From: Limiplasma sp034927815
GTDB lineage: Bacteria; Bacillota; Clostridia; Christensenellales; Aristaeellaceae
Length of the DNA: 64,000 nt
Reading direction: 5' to 3'
Assembly: GCA_034927815.1 (NCBI GenBank)
Contig: JAYFPK010000017.1
Location: forward strand, 1-64,000
In this document: in pieces, positions 52,851-60,943 of the stretch
How the letters are laid out: each line of letters begins with the position of its first letter
Numbering within the stretch: position 1 is the first letter of the stretch
Notes under the pieces: model-generated
Database searches by the model: none
What the model saw: only the letters and a program-made list of their open reading frames with translations
What the model was told of the DNA's origin: nothing
Position numbers and translations under genes: made by a program

Positions 52851-54173
52851 ATGGATGTGATCGACGCCATCCGCCAGGCGGGTGTGGTGGGCGCGGGAGG
52901 CGCGGGCTTTCCCACCCATGTGAAGCTGGCCGTACAAGCCGGGCAAGTGATTGTCAACGGGGCGGAATGCGAACCGCTGCTGAAGGTGGACCAGCTTGCC
53001 ATGGAACGCCAGGCACAGAAGGTGGTGCGGGGTTTGGAGCTGGCCATGGAGGCCGCCCAGGCCCAGGAAGGGGTGCTGGCTACCAAGGCGCATTACCGCC
53101 ACGCCGTGGAGGCCCTCAAGGGGGCCATATCGGGAAAGCCGCGCCTTCGGCTGCACCTGATGGAGAGCTATTACCCCTCCGGGGATGAAAAGTCCGTGAT
53201 TTACGAGATCACCGGCCAGGTGGTCCCTACGGGAAAGCTCCCCATCGACACGGGCTGCGTGGTGGTGAATGTGGGCACGGCTTTGGGCATTGCCGACGCC
53301 GTGGAAGGGCGTCCCGTGACCGGGAAAACCCTGACCCTCTGCGGGGATGTACCCCAGCCTATGACCGTCACCGTGCCCATTGGCGTCAGCCTCCGGGAGG
53401 CCCTGTCCTTAAGCGGATTCACCGGCAAGGAGGAGGAGTACGCCCTGATCCTGGGAGGCCCTTGCATGGGAAACCTGGCGGAAAGCTGGGAGGATCCCGT
53501 CACCAAGACCACCGGGGGAATCCTGGCGCTGAAACGCTCCCACATGCAGATTCAAATGCGCACCATCACCGTGGAGCAGCAGGCGAGGCTGGCCCGGGCC
53601 ATTTGCTGCCAGTGCAACCGGTGTACCCAGATCTGTCCCAGGCACGCCATGGGATTGCCGGTGGAACCCCACAAGGCCATGCGGGCCATCTCCACCGGCA
53701 ACGCGGAGCTGCTGGGCAGCGCGGCGGGGGTTTTGGCCTGTTCCAGCTGCGGGCTGTGCACTTATTATGGGTGCGAAATGGGGCTTACTCCTTCCGTGGT
53801 GATGACCATGCTCAAGCAGGAGTTGGGCAAGGCTGGGGTGCGCCCCGTGCCGGAGGCCCGGATCGTCCCCGAGCCCTGGATGGCCCTGAAGGCGGTGCCC
53901 CTCCAGCGCCTGGTGGCCCGCATGCACCTGAGCGCCTTTGACGTACCGGCGCCTTATAGCGGCAAAACCCTTTCCCCCCAAACCGTGCGCATTCCTCTGC
54001 GGCAGCACGTGGGCCGAGCCGCCCAGGCTGTGGTGAAGGCCGGGGAGAGGGTCCGCAAAGGGCAACTCATCGGGAGCATCCCGGACAACGCCCTGGGCGC
54101 GGCGGTCCACGCCTCCATCAGCGGCCAGGTGGCCCAGGTCACAGGCCAAATGATCACCCTGACAAGGGAATAA
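52851..54173 (+). CDS. pduS: PduS-type electron-transfer protein (RnfC-like)
   Basis: A 440-residue flavoprotein that reoxidises NADH and passes electrons out of the compartment. The N-terminal GVVGAGGAGFPTHVKL motif is shared with RnfC. Two [4Fe-4S] cysteine groups are visible, CCQCNRCTQICP at 252-263 and CSSCGLCTYYGC at 297-308. A C-terminal biotinyl/sandwich-like segment follows. It lies beside pduT, its usual partner. GACAGGAG precedes the ATG. Confidence 0.93.
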   Translation: MDVIDAIRQAGVVGAGGAGFPTHVKLAVQAGQVIVNGAECEPLLKVDQLAMERQAQKVVRGLELAMEAAQAQEGVLATKAHYRHAVEALKGAISGKPRLRLHLMESYYPSGDEKSVIYEITGQVVPTGKLPIDTGCVVVNVGTALGIADAVEGRPVTGKTLTLCGDVPQPMTVTVPIGVSLREALSLSGFTGKEEEYALILGGPCMGNLAESWEDPVTKTTGGILALKRSHMQIQMRTITVEQQARLARAICCQCNRCTQICPRHAMGLPVEPHKAMRAISTGNAELLGSAAGVLACSSCGLCTYYGCEMGLTPSVVMTMLKQELGKAGVRPVPEARIVPEPWMALKAVPLQRLVARMHLSAFDVPAPYSGKTLSPQTVRIPLRQHVGRAAQAVVKAGERVRKGQLIGSIPDNALGAAVHASISGQVAQVTGQMITLTRE

Positions 54174-54191
54174 GAGGGGGGAGATGCATCC

Positions 54192-54737
54192 GTGGCAGCA
54201 ATCGGCGTAGTGGAGAGCAACAGCATCCCCCTGGGGGTACTGGCGGGGGACGCCATGGTCAAGGCGGCGGCGGTACGCCTGGTAACGGCTCAAACCGCTT
54301 GCGCGGGGAAGTACATCGTCCTGGTGAGCGGAGAGGTGGCCGCGGTGCAGGCCGCAGTGTCGGCAGGGGTGGAAGAAGCTTCCTCGGCCCTGGTGGACAG
54401 CCTGGTGATTCCCAATGTGGACGAGCGGGTCATCGTGGCCATGTCAGGGGCTCCGGCGGTGGATACCGCCCAGGCTGTGGGCCTGGTGGAAACCTTCTCT
54501 TTGGCCAGCGCCATCAGCGCCGCCGATACGGCGGTGAAAACCGCCCAGGTAGAGCTGATCGAGGTACGCCTGGGGCGGGGCATGGGAGGAAAATCCTTTG
54601 TGGTCTTCACCGGGGAGGTGGCAGCCGCCCAGGCGGCCAGCAAGGCCATCGGGGAAAGCGAGGGGTCCAAGGGGCTGATCGGGTCCAGCGTGGTGATTCC
54701 GTCGCCCCATATGGATATGATCCAGGCATTACTCTAA
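54192..54737 (+). CDS. pduT: BMC tandem-domain shell protein PduT
   Basis: A 181-residue trimer-forming shell protein with two BMC domains (about 1-90 and 91-181). Cys37 in TACAGK matches the pore cysteine that holds an Fe-S cluster in PduT. AVGLVETFSLASAISAADTAV begins the second domain. It starts with GTG, 9 bases after GGGGGGAG. With PduS it would form an electron path across the shell. Confidence 0.93.
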   Translation: MAAIGVVESNSIPLGVLAGDAMVKAAAVRLVTAQTACAGKYIVLVSGEVAAVQAAVSAGVEEASSALVDSLVIPNVDERVIVAMSGAPAVDTAQAVGLVETFSLASAISAADTAVKTAQVELIEVRLGRGMGGKSFVVFTGEVAAAQAASKAIGESEGSKGLIGSSVVIPSPHMDMIQALL

Positions 54738-54763
54738 TTTTACAATGGTAAGGAGCAATCATC

Positions 54764-55075
54764 ATGCAAGAAGCTTTGGGGATGATCGAAACCCGCGGTT
54801 TGGTAAGCGCGATTGAAGCGGCGGACGCCATGGTCAAGGCGGCCAACGTCCATCTGCTGGGCAAGGAGCATGTGGGCGGAGGCCTGGTCACCGTGATGGT
54901 GCGCGGCGATGTGGGCGCGGTCAAGGCGGCTGTGGAGGCCGGCGGCGCGGCAGCCAAGCGGGTAGGCGAGCTCATCAGCGTTCATGTGATCCCCCGGCCC
55001 CATGGGGATGTGGAAGCCGTGCTTCCCGGCGGAGAAGCGACCGCCCCCAGAACGGCCAAAACCACCAAGGCGTAA
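54764..55075 (+). CDS. BMC-H hexameric shell protein 1
   Basis: A 103-residue PduA-like shell protein with one BMC domain: ALGMIETRGLVSAIEAADAM, then VRGDVGAVKAAVEAG and VHVIPRPH. It carries a 12-residue Ala/Thr/Lys tail not seen in copy 2. Hexamers would tile the shell facets. Much of its DNA is nearly identical to the next gene. Confidence 0.95.
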   Translation: MQEALGMIETRGLVSAIEAADAMVKAANVHLLGKEHVGGGLVTVMVRGDVGAVKAAVEAGGAAAKRVGELISVHVIPRPHGDVEAVLPGGEATAPRTAKTTKA

Positions 55076-55342
55076 GCCGCCTCGAAAGGAGAATTCATCA
55101 TGGAAAAGCAAGCGCTGGGTATGGTGGAAACCAAGGGCCTCGTAGGATCCATTGAGGCGGCGGACGCCATGGTCAAGGCGGCCAACGTCCATCTGATCGG
55201 CAAGGTCCACGTGGGCGGCGGCCTGGTAACGGTGATGGTGCGCGGCGATGTGGGCGCGGTCAAGGCGGCTGTGGAGGCAGGCGGCACGGCGGCCAAGCGG
55301 GTGGGCGAGCTCATCAGCGTTCATGTGATCCCCCGGCCCCAC
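54811..55342 (+). repeat. Near-identical direct repeat of the two BMC-H genes (339-base offset)
   Basis: 54811-55003 and 55150-55342 align without gaps with few differences, many of them at third codon positions. This suggests recent duplication or gene conversion between the two shell genes. Confidence 0.85.
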
Positions 55343-55375
55343 GACGATGTGGAAATGATCCTTCCCAAGCTGTAA
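55100..55375 (+). CDS. BMC-H hexameric shell protein 2
   Basis: A 91-residue PduA-like shell protein, paralogue of the preceding gene. It has GMVETKGLVGSIEAADAM and the same VRGDVGAVKAAVEAG and VHVIPRPH blocks, but ends at IPRPHDDVEMILPKL with no extra tail. AAAGGAG precedes the ATG. The two proteins could form mixed facets with different pores. Confidence 0.95.
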   Translation: MEKQALGMVETKGLVGSIEAADAMVKAANVHLIGKVHVGGGLVTVMVRGDVGAVKAAVEAGGTAAKRVGELISVHVIPRPHDDVEMILPKL

Positions 55376-55388
55376 GGAGGAGAAAACA

Positions 55389-55814
55389 ATGCTCAAAGGC
55401 ATTTCTCCCCTGCTGTCGCCGGAGTTGCTGAAAATTCTTGCGGAAATGGGCCATGGAGACGAGATGGTGATTGGCGACGCCAATTTTCCGGCCCAGAGCA
55501 TGGGCCAGCGCTGCGTGCGCCAGGACGGGCACGGCGGCGCGGAGCTCCTGGACGCGGTCCTGAGCCTGTTTCCCCTGGACGTTTTTGTGGACGCCCCTGT
55601 GACGCTGATGCAGGTAACGCCGGGCACCCTGGAAGGGGATCCCCCCATCTGGAAGGACTTTGCCGCCATCGTGGAGAAGCACCAGTCGGGCGTTCAGTTC
55701 CAACAGGCGGAGCGTTTCGCCTTCTACGACCGCGCCCGCCAGGCCTACGCCTGCGTGGCTACCGGAGAGCGGTCCCTGTATGCCTGCCTGATCCTGAAAA
55801 AAGGCGTGCTGTAA
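55389..55814 (+). CDS. fucU: FucU/RbsD-family sugar mutarotase
   Basis: A 141-residue mutarotase. MGHGDEMVIGDANFPAQ (residues 20-36) is the family signature with the catalytic His and Asp, and RFAFYDRARQAYACVATGE near the C-terminus is typical of FucU. FucU interconverts anomers of fucose and related sugars, which would supply the anomer that a C1 kinase needs. It ends the main BMC operon. AAGGAGGAG precedes the ATG. Confidence 0.92.
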   Translation: MLKGISPLLSPELLKILAEMGHGDEMVIGDANFPAQSMGQRCVRQDGHGGAELLDAVLSLFPLDVFVDAPVTLMQVTPGTLEGDPPIWKDFAAIVEKHQSGVQFQQAERFAFYDRARQAYACVATGERSLYACLILKKGVL

Positions 55815-56161
55815 GCCAAGAGGCTCCCCTCCCCCATCCTCCTGCCCGCGGCTTCGGTGCCGGGCATCTTTTGGACTGCCCATGGGCTTTGCCTTGGCGG
55901 ACCGGCCCATAGCGCCGCCGTCCCTTTCGCGCAAGGTCCGCCGGTGGCCTCCAAGGGAGGAAAAGGGCTCAAGGGCGTCGAAGGTAAGGAAGGTTTGTCC
56001 CGGCTCAAACCCTCCCAGGCCTTCAGGGGGATGCCGGTCCCGCAGGGCCGCCTGCCCATCCGGGCTTACATTCCGGGAAGGACCTGCATTGGGGCCGCGC
56101 CGCAAAGGCAAGGCTTTGCACAGACCACACCTCACCATTGACAGATAGGACGGATATTGCC
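55815..56161. other. Gene-free interval inside the BMC locus, 347 bases
   Basis: GC-rich, with no supported gene. GCCCG...CGGGC (55844-55865) followed by ATCTTTT may be a weak terminator after fucU. I see no good promoter before the LacI gene, though one is expected; the A/T-poor sequence makes a sigma-A site hard to find. Confidence 0.45.
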
Positions 56162-57181
56162 ATGACGATCAGGGAAATTGCAAATCTGGCAGGGGTCTCT
56201 CCGGCAGCGGTTTCGCTGGTCATCAACAACAAAAAAGGGGTCAGCGACGAGACGCGCCAGCGGGTACAGGCGGTGATCGAGGAGCACAACTATGTGGTGC
56301 CCGGTCAAAAGCGCAGCAACAAGCCCAAGCGCTTCCGCCTTTGCGTGGTAAAGTTCCGCACCCACGGCATCGCTTTGGAGGAAAACCAGGGGTTCATCGC
56401 CTCCATCATCGACCAGATTGAGAGCGAATGCCGCCATTACGGCTATGACCTGGCCATGGTCAACTGCGAGGTCACCACCGCCGCCGAAACCCTGAAAGAA
56501 GCGATGAACACGCCGCCCGACGGCGTCATCCTCATGGGCACGGAGCTCAACGAGCCCGACTATAAGCTGCTGGATATCCTCACCGTGCCCACCGTCGTCC
56601 TGGATCATAGCATGCGGGACACCCATGCGGACAGCGTGGTGATGGACAACGAGGCCATCAGCGCCGAGGCGGTGCGCTATCTCTATGGCCTGGGGCACCG
56701 GGAGATCGGCTACTTCCGTTTCAACCTTCCCGTCAGCAATTGCGAGGAGCGCTATCAGGGCTACTTGCGGGAAATGGAGCGCCTGGGGTTGCCCGTGCCC
56801 AAGCCCATTACCGTCATGCCCACCCTGAGCGGCTCCTACAAGGACATGAGGCGGATGCTGGAGGAAGGCCAATATGTCCCCCGGGGCGCCTGCGTGGCGG
56901 ATAACGATACGGTCGCCATCGGGGCCATGAGGGCCATCCGGGAGGCGGGATACCGGATTCCCGAGGATATCTCCATTATCGGCGTGGACGATATTCCCTT
57001 TAGCGCCGTCACCATGCCCGCCCTTACCACCATGCGCATTTCCCGCTCAGCCCTGGGCACCTTGGCTGTGGACATGCTGCGCAAGCGCATCAAGTACCCC
57101 AACTGGCCCAGCATGCACACGCGGCTGGCCGGGCGGCTGGTGGTGCGGGGCAGTACGATGCCCGCAGACACGGAGATCTGA
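56162..57181 (+). CDS. LacI-family transcriptional regulator of the BMC locus
   Basis: A 339-residue repressor. HTH: TIREIANLAGVSPAAVSLVI at the N-terminus; the sugar domain ends with IIGVDDIPFSAVTMPALTTM. The ATG at 56162 has AGGACGG upstream and lies directly before the HTH. It is placed between the enzyme/shell operon and the BMC-P genes, so it probably senses the substrate or a phosphorylated intermediate and binds the CG-centred repeats near 44110. Confidence 0.9.
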   Translation: MTIREIANLAGVSPAAVSLVINNKKGVSDETRQRVQAVIEEHNYVVPGQKRSNKPKRFRLCVVKFRTHGIALEENQGFIASIIDQIESECRHYGYDLAMVNCEVTTAAETLKEAMNTPPDGVILMGTELNEPDYKLLDILTVPTVVLDHSMRDTHADSVVMDNEAISAEAVRYLYGLGHREIGYFRFNLPVSNCEERYQGYLREMERLGLPVPKPITVMPTLSGSYKDMRRMLEEGQYVPRGACVADNDTVAIGAMRAIREAGYRIPEDISIIGVDDIPFSAVTMPALTTMRISRSALGTLAVDMLRKRIKYPNWPSMHTRLAGRLVVRGSTMPADTEI

Positions 57182-57196
57182 ACGGGAGGGATGCTC

Positions 57197-57520
57197 ATGC
57201 TGGTGGGCCGGGTTACCGGAAGTGTGGTCAGCACCCACAAGGTCCCCTCTTTGGGCGGGGCCAAGCTGTTGATCGTGCAGCCCGTGGAACTGGATACCCT
57301 GACAATGAAAGACGATTATGTAATCTGCGTGGACGACGTGGGCGCGGGAGAGGGCGACTTGGTTTTTTGCGCGTACGGCAGTTCCGCCAGGCAATCGGAT
57401 ACCTCCCAAAAAATGGCTTCCGACTATTCTATCTATGGTATTCTGGATTCCATTGACATTCTGGGGGCGCGCACCTACGACAAGGGCAAGGAGGCGAATC
57501 CATGCAGCTGGCAAAAGTGA
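57197..57520 (+). CDS. BMC-P pentameric vertex protein 1 (EutN/CcmL family)
   Basis: A 107-residue vertex protein. It starts MLVGRVTGSVVSTHK, the family opening, with DDVGAGEGDLVFCAYGSSAR in the middle and IYGILDSIDI near the end. The ATG at 57197 has GGGAGG seven bases before it. It overlaps the next BMC-P gene by 19 bases. Confidence 0.94.
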   Translation: MLVGRVTGSVVSTHKVPSLGGAKLLIVQPVELDTLTMKDDYVICVDDVGAGEGDLVFCAYGSSARQSDTSQKMASDYSIYGILDSIDILGARTYDKGKEANPCSWQK

Positions 57521-57813
57521 TCGGCTCCATTGTGAGCACCCGGAAATCCCCGCGGCTGGAAGGATTGAAGCTGCTGGTGGCCGTGCCCATCGACATGGAC
57601 ACCATGGAGGCCAAGGGGGCTCCCTTTGTCACGGTAGACACCGTGGGCGCGGGAGAGGGCGAGATCGTGATGTGGGCGGGGGGCAGCTCCTCCCGCCAGA
57701 CGGAGTTCACCACCGGCAAGCCGGTGGACAGCTCCATCGTGGGCATCGTGGACTATGTGGATGTGTTGGGCCTTCGCAAATACGACAAAGCCCAGGCGGA
57801 GGGCGGCCTATGA
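57502..57813 (+). CDS. BMC-P pentameric vertex protein 2
   Basis: A 103-residue EutN/CcmL-type protein: MQLAKVIGSIVSTRKSPRLEG, VDTVGAGEGEIVMWAGGSSS and IVGIVDYVDVLG. It is closer to protein 1 than to proteins 3 and 4. Its stop overlaps the next start (ATGA). Confidence 0.94.
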   Translation: MQLAKVIGSIVSTRKSPRLEGLKLLVAVPIDMDTMEAKGAPFVTVDTVGAGEGEIVMWAGGSSSRQTEFTTGKPVDSSIVGIVDYVDVLGLRKYDKAQAEGGL

Positions 57814-58103
57814 AGCTGGGGCGCGTAACGGGCACGGTGGTGTCCACAGTAAAATACGAAAGATACCGGGGCATGAAGCTCCTGCGCGTACGCCATCTGG
57901 ACCTGGAGCTTCACGAGGTGGGCGAGGAACTGGTGGCCCTGGACGCGGCCCACGCGGGGGTGGGCGATATCGTACTGGTGAACAACGATGGAGGCGCGGC
58001 CCAGCTGGTCTTTGGGGATAAGGCCCTCATTGCCAGCGTGACCATCTGCGGCATCATCGACTCGTTTACCTGCCAAGGGAAAACCATCCGTTGCCATGGG
58101 TAG
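57810..58103 (+). CDS. BMC-P pentameric vertex protein 3
   Basis: A 97-residue EutN/CcmL-type protein: MKLGRVTGTVVSTVKYERYRG, AHAGVGDIVLVNNDGGAAQ and ICGIIDSFTCQGK. It carries two cysteines near the C-terminus that its paralogues lack. Confidence 0.93.
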   Translation: MKLGRVTGTVVSTVKYERYRGMKLLRVRHLDLELHEVGEELVALDAAHAGVGDIVLVNNDGGAAQLVFGDKALIASVTICGIIDSFTCQGKTIRCHG

Positions 58104-58121
58104 GCGGAAGGAGGCGGCGGC

Positions 58122-58385
58122 TTGTACATCGGGCGAGTGGTGGGCACGGTGGTATGCACGGTGAAAACGCCGACCCTGGAGGGCATCAAGCTGATGGTGG
58201 TGCGCCAGATCGTAAACGGCGTGGAAAAGGGCCTTGTCATCGCCTGCGACGGCACCCGGCAGGCGGGCATTGGAGATACGGTGTATATGATAGGCCGGGC
58301 GGAGGCTGCACTGATGCTCAGCAAGGAAGCCCCTCCTCCCGCGGATTTGACCATTGCGGGGATCATCGATCCGGAAACGCTCTAG
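58122..58385 (+). CDS. BMC-P pentameric vertex protein 4
   Basis: An 87-residue EutN/CcmL-type protein: MYIGRVVGTVVCTVKTPTLEG, RQAGIGDTVYMIGRAEAA and IAGIIDPETL. It starts with TTG five bases after AAGGAGG. It is the last gene of the locus. Confidence 0.93.
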   Translation: MYIGRVVGTVVCTVKTPTLEGIKLMVVRQIVNGVEKGLVIACDGTRQAGIGDTVYMIGRAEAALMLSKEAPPPADLTIAGIIDPETL

Positions 58386-58416
58386 GCGCAAGCAAACTGC
58401 GGCGGCCTTTTCTTTG

Positions 58417-58437
58417 TTGGCCCCTTGGGCCTTTTTC
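58417..58437 (+). terminator. Terminator of the BMC locus
   Basis: GGCCC-CTT-GGGCC is followed by TTTTT, 33 bases after the last BMC-P stop. The stem is short but GC-only. Confidence 0.65.
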
Positions 58438-58594
58438 TGTCCTCTTTGGCATCCTTCGGAACGGTCTTTGGGGCCGCGTGACGCTATGGGGCCTTTCCTT
58501 CTATCAAGGAACAGGCCCAAGGGAACAGGCCCAACCCTTGGAGCCTATTTGCGGTCTGCGCCTGGGGCGCTTTCATAGCATTTGGAAGAAACGC
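58438..58594. other. Gene-free interval, 157 bases
   Basis: No gene is seen. GGAACAGGCCCAA occurs twice in a row at about 58508-58532. It lies between the BMC terminator and the shared terminator of the next gene. Confidence 0.45.
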
Positions 58595-58630
58595 AAAACG
58601 AGCCCCGGCCCTTCGGCCTTGGCTCGTTTT
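58595..58630. terminator. Bidirectional terminator before the IspH-S1 gene end
   Basis: AAAACGAGCC pairs with GGCTCGTTTT outside an inner GGCC/GGCC stem. Both strands end in a T-run. It lies 73 bases after the stop of the leftward ispH-S1 gene. Confidence 0.85.
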
Positions 58631-58702
58631 GGTTTTGCTATGGGCTATGGCGCTATATCCGCCTTGGAACCCGCTCAAGGGCGGGACCGCTCAACGCGCC
58701 GC

Positions 58703-60850
58703 TCAGGCTTCCTCAGAGGAGCCTTCCTGCGAAGCTTCTTCCTGGGGCTGCTCCGCCGGTTGTTCCTGGGCCGGTTGCTCTTCCGCCGGTTGCTCCGCGG
58801 CGGGGCTTTCTTCCTGCTGCTCCACCGTCGGCTGTTGAGCCGCTTCCAAAGCGCTGGCTTCCGCTTCCAGCTGCGCGCCCACTTCCGCGATGTTCACGGC
58901 CACGGCTTCCTCGCTATTGTCCAGGGTCGCGGGCTCCTCATGGCCTTCGGGCTCTTGCAAGGCCCGGATGCTCAGGCTGATGCGCTTGGCCTCGGGGTCC
59001 ACGGAGAGGACCTTCACTTGGATTTCGTCGCCGATGTTCACGGCGTCCTCCACCTTGTTGATCCGGGTGGGGGCGCACTGGCTGATGTGCACCAGGCCGT
59101 CAATGCCCGGCTCCAGTTCCACAAAGGCGCCAAAGGTCGTAATGCGGACCACCTTGCCGTTCACCACGGCGCCGGGGGCATACTTCTCGGGGGCCAAATC
59201 CCAGGGCTTGGGCTGCATCTGCTTCAATCCCAGCTGCACCCGCTCCCGCTGGGGATCCAGGCCCAGGATCTTCACATCCACTTCCTGATCCGGCGAAACC
59301 ACCTGGGAGGGATGCTTCACGTGGGACCAGCTCAGGTCCGTCACATGGATCAGGCCGTCCACCCCGCCGATGTCCACAAAAGCGCCAAAATCGGTGAGCC
59401 TGCGGACGATGCCGTGAATGACCTCGCCCTCCTTGAGCTTCTCCCAGATCTCGGCCTTCTTGGTGGCGGCTTCTTCCTTAACCACAGCCCGGCGGCTGGC
59501 GACGATGCGCCGTTTCTGCTCGTCCAATTCAATGATCTTCAGCTTCATGGGCTTGCCTAGGAATTCGCCGATCTTTTCCACATAGCGGTTGGAAAGCTGG
59601 GAAGCGGGCACAAAAGCGCGGATGCCGTCCACCATGGCAATCAGGCCGCCCTTGACCACTTCCTTGCCAACGCCTTCCACATATTCGCCCTTTTCATGCT
59701 TTTCCACCAGCTCGGCAAAGGCCTTGCGGTTGAGCAAGTTGCGCTGGGACAGCACCACATTGCCTTCCCCGTCGTTGACCTTGACGACCTCGACCTCGAT
59801 CTCGTCGCCGATCTTCACGTCCTCGGTCACCAGGTCTTCCCGTTTGATCAGCCCGTCGGATTTGAAGCCGATATTCACACAGACTTCATCATCCGTGATC
59901 TGCACCACCGTTCCGGTCACCGTTTGCCCGGGCCTAATCCTGACCAGGGTTGCCTCCACATCCGCCATAAAGCTGTTCTTGTCCGCTTCCTCCGTGGAGA
60001 CTCTCTGATCCATTTGTTCCTTGTCAGTCATGCGTGTGAAAACCTCCTTAAGTGACCAATCTGGCGTACTGGCGCCAGCGGTGATCCCGATGGATTCCGA
60101 ATGAATATCTGCAAAGCCCGGCGGAAGGTCCGCCGCACGCTCTACCCATAAGGTGCGAGCACAGATGCTCTTGCAGGTTTCAAAAAGCTTGCGGGTGTTG
60201 GCGCTGGTCTTGCCGCCCACCACCAGCATCGCGTCCGCCTGGGAAGCCAAACGCTTGGCCTCCGCCTGCCGCACCACCGTGGCGGAACAGATGGTGTCCT
60301 GAACGGTCAGCTCGTCTACCCGCTCCCTGAGCACCGGGAGGATCGCTTCCCAGGCCTCGTGGGGAAAGGTGGTCTGGGACACGGCCAGGGCTTGCTCCAT
60401 CCTGGGCAAGGCTTCGGCCTCCCGGAGGTCGTGCACCGTGTACACGGGGCCCTTGCACCAGCCGATGGTGCCCGTTACCTCGGGGTGGTCGTGCTGCCCC
60501 ACCAAAATAACGGGAGCGCCCTGGGCGCTGTACTTGGCCACAATATCGTGCAGGCGCGTCACGTAGGGGCAGGTCAGGTCAATGATCTTGCGGCTTCGGC
60601 GCTTGAGCTCCTCCAACACCTCGGGGGCCACCCCGTGGCTGCGGATGATCACGGCCTTCCCCTGGACCTGGGCAATGTCGTCCACCTGGCGGATGCCCTT
60701 TTCCCTCAGGTCGCGGATGACCTCCGGGTTATGCACCAACTCCCCAAAGCTCACCACATCCGGCTCGGTTTCAGCCGCCTTGAGAGCGCCCTTTACCGCC
60801 CGGCGCACCCCCATACAAAATCCAGCGTGCTGCCCTACCAGAATCGGCAT
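58703..60850 (-). CDS. ispH: IspH-ribosomal protein S1 fusion (HMBPP reductase/S1 domains)
   Basis: A 715-residue fusion known in Clostridia. Residues 1-285 are IspH, the Fe-S enzyme that makes IPP and DMAPP in the MEP pathway; cluster cysteines lie in GFCMGVRRA, IDLTCPYVT and TICSATVVRQA. From about 300 to 640 are four S1 RNA-binding repeats (for example GAFVDIGGVDGLIHVTDLSW). The tail is a low-complexity Gln/Glu/Pro run. The ATG at 60850 has GGAGG upstream. Confidence 0.95.
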   Translation of the reverse strand: MPILVGQHAGFCMGVRRAVKGALKAAETEPDVVSFGELVHNPEVIRDLREKGIRQVDDIAQVQGKAVIIRSHGVAPEVLEELKRRSRKIIDLTCPYVTRLHDIVAKYSAQGAPVILVGQHDHPEVTGTIGWCKGPVYTVHDLREAEALPRMEQALAVSQTTFPHEAWEAILPVLRERVDELTVQDTICSATVVRQAEAKRLASQADAMLVVGGKTSANTRKLFETCKSICARTLWVERAADLPPGFADIHSESIGITAGASTPDWSLKEVFTRMTDKEQMDQRVSTEEADKNSFMADVEATLVRIRPGQTVTGTVVQITDDEVCVNIGFKSDGLIKREDLVTEDVKIGDEIEVEVVKVNDGEGNVVLSQRNLLNRKAFAELVEKHEKGEYVEGVGKEVVKGGLIAMVDGIRAFVPASQLSNRYVEKIGEFLGKPMKLKIIELDEQKRRIVASRRAVVKEEAATKKAEIWEKLKEGEVIHGIVRRLTDFGAFVDIGGVDGLIHVTDLSWSHVKHPSQVVSPDQEVDVKILGLDPQRERVQLGLKQMQPKPWDLAPEKYAPGAVVNGKVVRITTFGAFVELEPGIDGLVHISQCAPTRINKVEDAVNIGDEIQVKVLSVDPEAKRISLSIRALQEPEGHEEPATLDNSEEAVAVNIAEVGAQLEAEASALEAAQQPTVEQQEESPAAEQPAEEQPAQEQPAEQPQEEASQEGSSEEA

Positions 60851-60943
60851 TCCATAAAAACCTCCAAAGGTCGTCAACTTACTATTCGCCGCAATTTTTG
60901 CGATTCCTTCTTTTTATGCAAGGGAAATGCAAAAAAGGAGGCA

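Noticed and set aside
44188..55814. Classical fucose/rhamnose compartment
   Set aside because: The aldolase and FucU fit, but there is no fucose or rhamnose isomerase, no fuculokinase/rhamnulokinase and no propanediol step; MtnK and MtnA take their place.
43835..58385. B12-dependent diol dehydratase, ethanolamine lyase or glycyl-radical enzyme in the BMC locus
   Set aside because: I looked for these signature enzymes in the BMC locus and found none, so Pdu, Eut and GRM classes are excluded as direct matches.
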